Origin: Calditrichia bacterium | Lineage (GTDB): Bacteria; Calditrichota; Calditrichia; Calditrichales; Calditrichaceae | Direction of reading: 5' to 3' | Length of the DNA: 7,994 bases | Assembly: GCA_027039465.1 (NCBI GenBank) | Contig: JALWEA010000494.1 | Location: 1-7,994 of the forward strand | Part shown: positions 6,328-7,994 of the stretch, piece after piece | Position numbering within the stretch: position 1 is the first letter of the stretch | Layout of the letters: each line of letters starts with the position of its first letter | Program-made: the position numbers and the translations under genes | Notes under the pieces: generated by a model | What the model saw: the letters and a program-made list of their open reading frames with translations, nothing else | The model's database searches: none | What the model was told of the DNA's origin: nothing

Positions 6328-6368
6328 ATGGAGTCCCGAGAATCGGGACGGAATGAAGAATCCCTTAC
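6328..6368 (+). repeat. 41-base dispersed repeat, copy 2, with perfect hairpin
   Basis: It matches the reverse complement of 3032-3072 at 37 of 41 positions. A perfect hairpin TCCCGA (6334-6339), loop GAA, TCGGGA (6343-6348) sits inside. GTCATTCTGA (6318-6327) directly precedes it, and GAAGAATCCC ends it, the layout of a widespread class of bacterial intergenic repeats. Confidence 0.8.
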
Positions 6369-6403
6369 GTCCGTTGCTGGTTTGAAGGAGATTCTTCGCT
6401 GCG

Positions 6404-6417
6404 CTACTATTGACATG
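6404..6417. repeat. 14-base direct repeat, right copy
   Basis: Exact second copy of CTACTATTGACATG, after GATTCTTCGCTGCG. The pair could be a target-site-like duplication or shared ends of adjacent repeat modules. Confidence 0.75.
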
Positions 6418-6440
6418 CCACCTTTTGAACCCATCCCCGG

Positions 6441-6485
6441 CCCTTCCCTGCGACCCGCAGGGAAGGGTGCCACTTTAGGAGTGGC
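6441..6485. repeat. Two adjacent perfect hairpins
   Basis: CCCTTCCCTGCG (6441-6452), loop ACC, and CGCAGGGAAGGG (6456-6467) form a perfect 12-base stem. One base later GCCACT (6469-6474), loop TTAGG, and AGTGGC (6480-6485) form a perfect 6-base stem. Neither has a T-tract, so they are not typical terminators. They lie about 195 bases beyond the patatin stop and 300 bases before glpD. Confidence 0.75.
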
Positions 6486-6545
6486 CATTTGGCAAACTAT
6501 TGAGTTGAAATCGTTTTTGCCCAATAATGTGAAAGATCACGTCCG

Positions 6546-6629
6546 CTTGCCGTACCAGTTCCCAATTAATCCATGTCACTATCTTAATAATCCATGGCGC
6601 CAGCCATGGTCCGTGCCTCGCAATGACAG
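6546..6629. repeat. Hairpin-bearing dispersed repeat, copy C
   Basis: It starts GCTTGCCGTACCAGTTCCC and has only one 7-base unit (6557-6563), then AATTAATCCATGTCACT, TTAATAATCC, and a perfect hairpin CCATGGC (6592-6598), loop GCCA, GCCATGG (6603-6609). It ends with TCGCAATGAC (6618-6627), the complement of GTCATTGCGA. It is closest to copy A. It lies about 50 bases after the patatin stop. Confidence 0.8.
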
Positions 6630-6652
6630 CCCTTTACGATTAACGAATATAT

Positions 6653-6673
6653 GAATAACGAATAACAGATAAC
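6653..6673. repeat. Short 7-base tandem repeat after the patatin gene
   Basis: GAATAAC occurs twice in tandem, followed by AGATAAC. The AT-rich stretch just before (TAACGAATAT) is related. It sits immediately downstream of the patatin stop. Possibly slippage-derived; no function visible. Confidence 0.5.
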
Positions 6674-6680
6674 ATTTCCC

Positions 6681-7595
6681 TTAACTCGTCAGCCGTTTCA
6701 AATATTGCTCTAGTTCCAATAAATAGGAATTACGATGCGCTAATTTTTTAATTTCTTCGATATTTTCCAGTGTGGCTATTTCACCTTCGGCAATAATAAC
6801 GTCCGTACGATCAAAATCGACCCAGGAATATTCTTTTACTTTTGGGTGAATAACCAGATCGGCTTCCTTTAAACGTATTTTTGAAAGATGGAACGAGGTA
6901 ATGTCTTCGGTACGCAGTAAAACTTCCAGAATGTTTTGCGGTTCTTTGAAAATTTTAATATCGCGTGTTACGTCTACGGCCAAAACCCGATCGGCGCCAA
7001 TTTCACGCACGCGTCCGGCCGGAACGCTTTCGGAAGCGCTGCCATCGACCAGCAAATAGTCATCGATTTCGACCGGCGGAAAAACGCCCGGGATGGCCGA
7101 ACTGGCACGAATGGCCTGACGCAGGCTGCCTTTGTCAAAGTTGATTTCATTACCCGAAACCAAATCGGTGGCAATGGCCGAGAAAGGAACGGGTAATTCT
7201 TCAATGGGTACATCCGGGATAATTTCAAATATTTTTTCGGTGGTTTCTTCGTCAAAGTAGGAAGTGCGGCCGAGCGCTTTTACGGCCTGAAGCCGGACAC
7301 TAATAAAATCGAAAAACTGTTCAAAATAGTTTTTGGGAGATGACGTTTCCTGCTCTTCGCTCAGAGCTTCCAATCCCAACTTTTTAATCAGCGGACTGTG
7401 TAAAATATCATGAATAATCTCTTCGACTTTTTTGGCATTACCGTAGTAGGCATAAAGTCCGCCGACAATGGAACCCATGCTGCAGCCTGTAATGGCCTGG
7501 AGCTGAATATGTTCGCGCTCCAATACTTTTAAGACGCCGATATGGGCCAGCCCTCTGGCGCCGCCGCCTCCCAATGCTAATCCTAAATGTGACAT
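6681..7595 (-). CDS. Patatin-like phospholipase, RssA/YchK-like
   Basis: A 304-residue alpha/beta hydrolase with the patatin Ser-Asp dyad. The oxyanion-hole motif is ALGGGGARGLAHIGVL (7-22), the nucleophile elbow is GCSMG (37-41) with S39, and ASSAIPGVFPPV (164-175) precedes catalytic D184 in LVDGSASESVP. All elements of a working lipid acyl hydrolase are present; the usual DGG or DGA is DGS here, a mild variation. There is no signal peptide or transmembrane helix, so it is probably cytoplasmic or peripheral to the inner membrane, like the 300-residue RssA group. The start is supported by GGAG eight bases upstream. A candidate promoter and an upstream terminator put it in its own transcription unit. 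Its neighbours (GlpD, GDPD, Mla) suggest phospholipid or lysophospholipid as substrate, but this is inferred; patatins also act on other lipid esters. Confidence 0.93.
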   Translation of the reverse strand: MSHLGLALGGGGARGLAHIGVLKVLEREHIQLQAITGCSMGSIVGGLYAYYGNAKKVEEIIHDILHSPLIKKLGLEALSEEQETSSPKNYFEQFFDFISVRLQAVKALGRTSYFDEETTEKIFEIIPDVPIEELPVPFSAIATDLVSGNEINFDKGSLRQAIRASSAIPGVFPPVEIDDYLLVDGSASESVPAGRVREIGADRVLAVDVTRDIKIFKEPQNILEVLLRTEDITSFHLSKIRLKEADLVIHPKVKEYSWVDFDRTDVIIAEGEIATLENIEEIKKLAHRNSYLLELEQYLKRLTS

Positions 7596-7625
7596 GGCTC
7601 TTTCTCCGCAAATATGATGATCAAT

Positions 7626-7654
7626 AACATAAAAAAATTAAATGAAGTTATCAA
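7626..7654 (-). promoter_or_regulatory. Candidate promoter of the patatin gene
   Basis: On the minus strand TTGATA (7654-7649) and TATGTT (7631-7626) are 17 bases apart, the optimal sigma70-type spacing, about 30 bases before the ATG at 7595. It falls in the AT-rich half of the 135-base gap, after the upstream gene's terminator. The short leader leaves room for the GGAG site. Confidence 0.42.
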
Positions 7655-7666
7655 AGAATTCTATGG

Positions 7667-7713
7667 AAAAAACAAAACGCTTCCGATTAGCATTCGTTTG
7701 CAATTCTTCGGAA
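7667..7713 (-). terminator. Intrinsic terminator of the methyltransferase gene
   Basis: On the minus strand TTCCGA (7713-7708) pairs with TCGGAA (7686-7681); inside, TTGCA and TGC-T-AA can pair with one bulge. The stem is followed by GCG and a T-rich run, TTTTGTTTTTT, at 7677-7667. It begins 18 bases after the stop codon. The bulges lower its certainty. Confidence 0.45.
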
Positions 7714-7730
7714 ATGGAAAAAACGCAATT

Positions 7731-7994
7731 TCAATAAAGCGGTTTTTGAACCAGTACGAAATACAATCCCTTGTGTTCGGAACTTTTGATGCGCAAAAAA
7801 TCGTGTTGTTCGAAAAATTTAGTCAGTACATTGGCCGCGGGTAGTTGATGATTTTCTACGGCCGGATGCAAAGAACGGTGCAGAGCATTTAGCGTTTGAT
7901 GATCGTCCAAATGCAGCACGCAAAAATAACCGCCTGGCTTCAAAACACGGAATACTTCTTTTGTTACCGCTTCGTGATTTAAAAAATGGGGGAA
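7731..7994 (-). CDS. Class I SAM-dependent methyltransferase, C-terminal part (partial)
   Basis: The frame is open to the end of the window, so the start and the SAM-binding N-terminal half are outside it; 87 codons are visible. The visible part begins FPHFLNHEAVTKEVFRVLKP and continues GGYFCVLHLDDHQTLNALHR. FPHF is the post-strand-4 motif and RVLKPGG the post-I motif region of UbiE/Methyltransf_11-type enzymes. The end, AANVLTKFFEQHDFLRIKSSEHKG and then LYFVLVQKPLY, is the usual last helix-strand pair. An internal TTG at 7943-7941 encodes the L of VLKPGG and is not a start. The HLDDHQTLNALHR segment resembles a group of small methyltransferases of unknown substrate. It is followed by a terminator and a separate promoter, so linkage to the patatin gene is weak. 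The substrate cannot be told. Confidence 0.85.
   Translation of the reverse strand, partial: FPHFLNHEAVTKEVFRVLKPGGYFCVLHLDDHQTLNALHRSLHPAVENHQLPAANVLTKFFEQHDFLRIKSSEHKGLYFVLVQKPLY

Noticed and set aside
6295..6629. CRISPR-like array
   Set aside because: Repeats differ in length, type and orientation and are not regularly spaced; no cas gene is near.
6328..6654. 108-codon plus-strand open frame in the glpD-patatin spacer
   Set aside because: It is made entirely of dispersed repeats and hairpins, has no ribosome site and opposes all neighbouring genes.
7614..7844. 76-codon plus-strand open frame
   Set aside because: Its second half is antisense to the methyltransferase coding region and its first half covers the terminator and promoter region; Lys/Asn/Ile-rich composition reflects AT content.
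7941..7943. TTG as start codon of the methyltransferase
   Set aside because: It encodes the Leu of the conserved VLKPGG motif and the frame stays open with clear family sequence to the window edge.

Overview
The window carries seven protein genes, all on the minus strand, so they are read from high to low coordinates. In that order they are a class I SAM-dependent methyltransferase (5' end outside the window), a patatin-like phospholipase, a GlpD-type glycerol-3-phosphate dehydrogenase, a glycerophosphodiester phosphodiesterase, the three core genes of an MCE/Mla lipid-transport ABC system (mlaE-mlaF-mlaD), and a short tryptophan-rich, coiled-coil protein resembling DUF5320. The Mla system implies an outer membrane, so the host is a Gram-negative-type bacterium. 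Moderate GC, AT-rich spacers and the long coiled-coil tail of MlaD suggest the FCB group (Calditrichota, Ignavibacteriota or Bacteroidota). I infer this from general pattern only; there is no rRNA or marker gene here to prove it.

Layout: 7731-7994 holds the methyltransferase C-terminus, followed by a terminator-like hairpin and a candidate promoter in the 135-base gap before the patatin gene (6681-7595). A 536-base spacer (6145-6680) is packed with dispersed repeats and hairpins. glpD follows (4576-6144), then a 304-base spacer with one strong hairpin and a weak terminator, then gdpD (3408-4271). A second repeat-filled spacer of 645 bases (2763-3407) contains a foldback element of about 200 bases. 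The compact mlaE-mlaF-mlaD block (overlaps of 7 and 4 bases) and the small gene 65 bases further on end at an intrinsic terminator overlapping the last codons of the small gene.

The genes share a theme. Patatin enzymes deacylate phospholipids, GDPD releases glycerol 3-phosphate from the deacylated glycerophosphodiester, and GlpD oxidises glycerol 3-phosphate to dihydroxyacetone phosphate and feeds electrons to quinone. MlaEFD moves phospholipid between the inner and outer membranes. Together they could form a neighbourhood for phospholipid transport and recycling. That link is inferred from adjacency and family roles; the repeat-filled spacers suggest several transcription units rather than one operon.

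The least explained material is in the two long spacers. They share at least three repeat families: a hairpin-bearing family present three times, a 41-base element present twice in opposite orientation, and short GTCATTSYKGA and CTACTATTGA junction motifs. These look like palindromic, non-coding mobile or REP/MITE-like modules assembled as a mosaic. No CRISPR array, tRNA, rRNA or transposase gene is visible.
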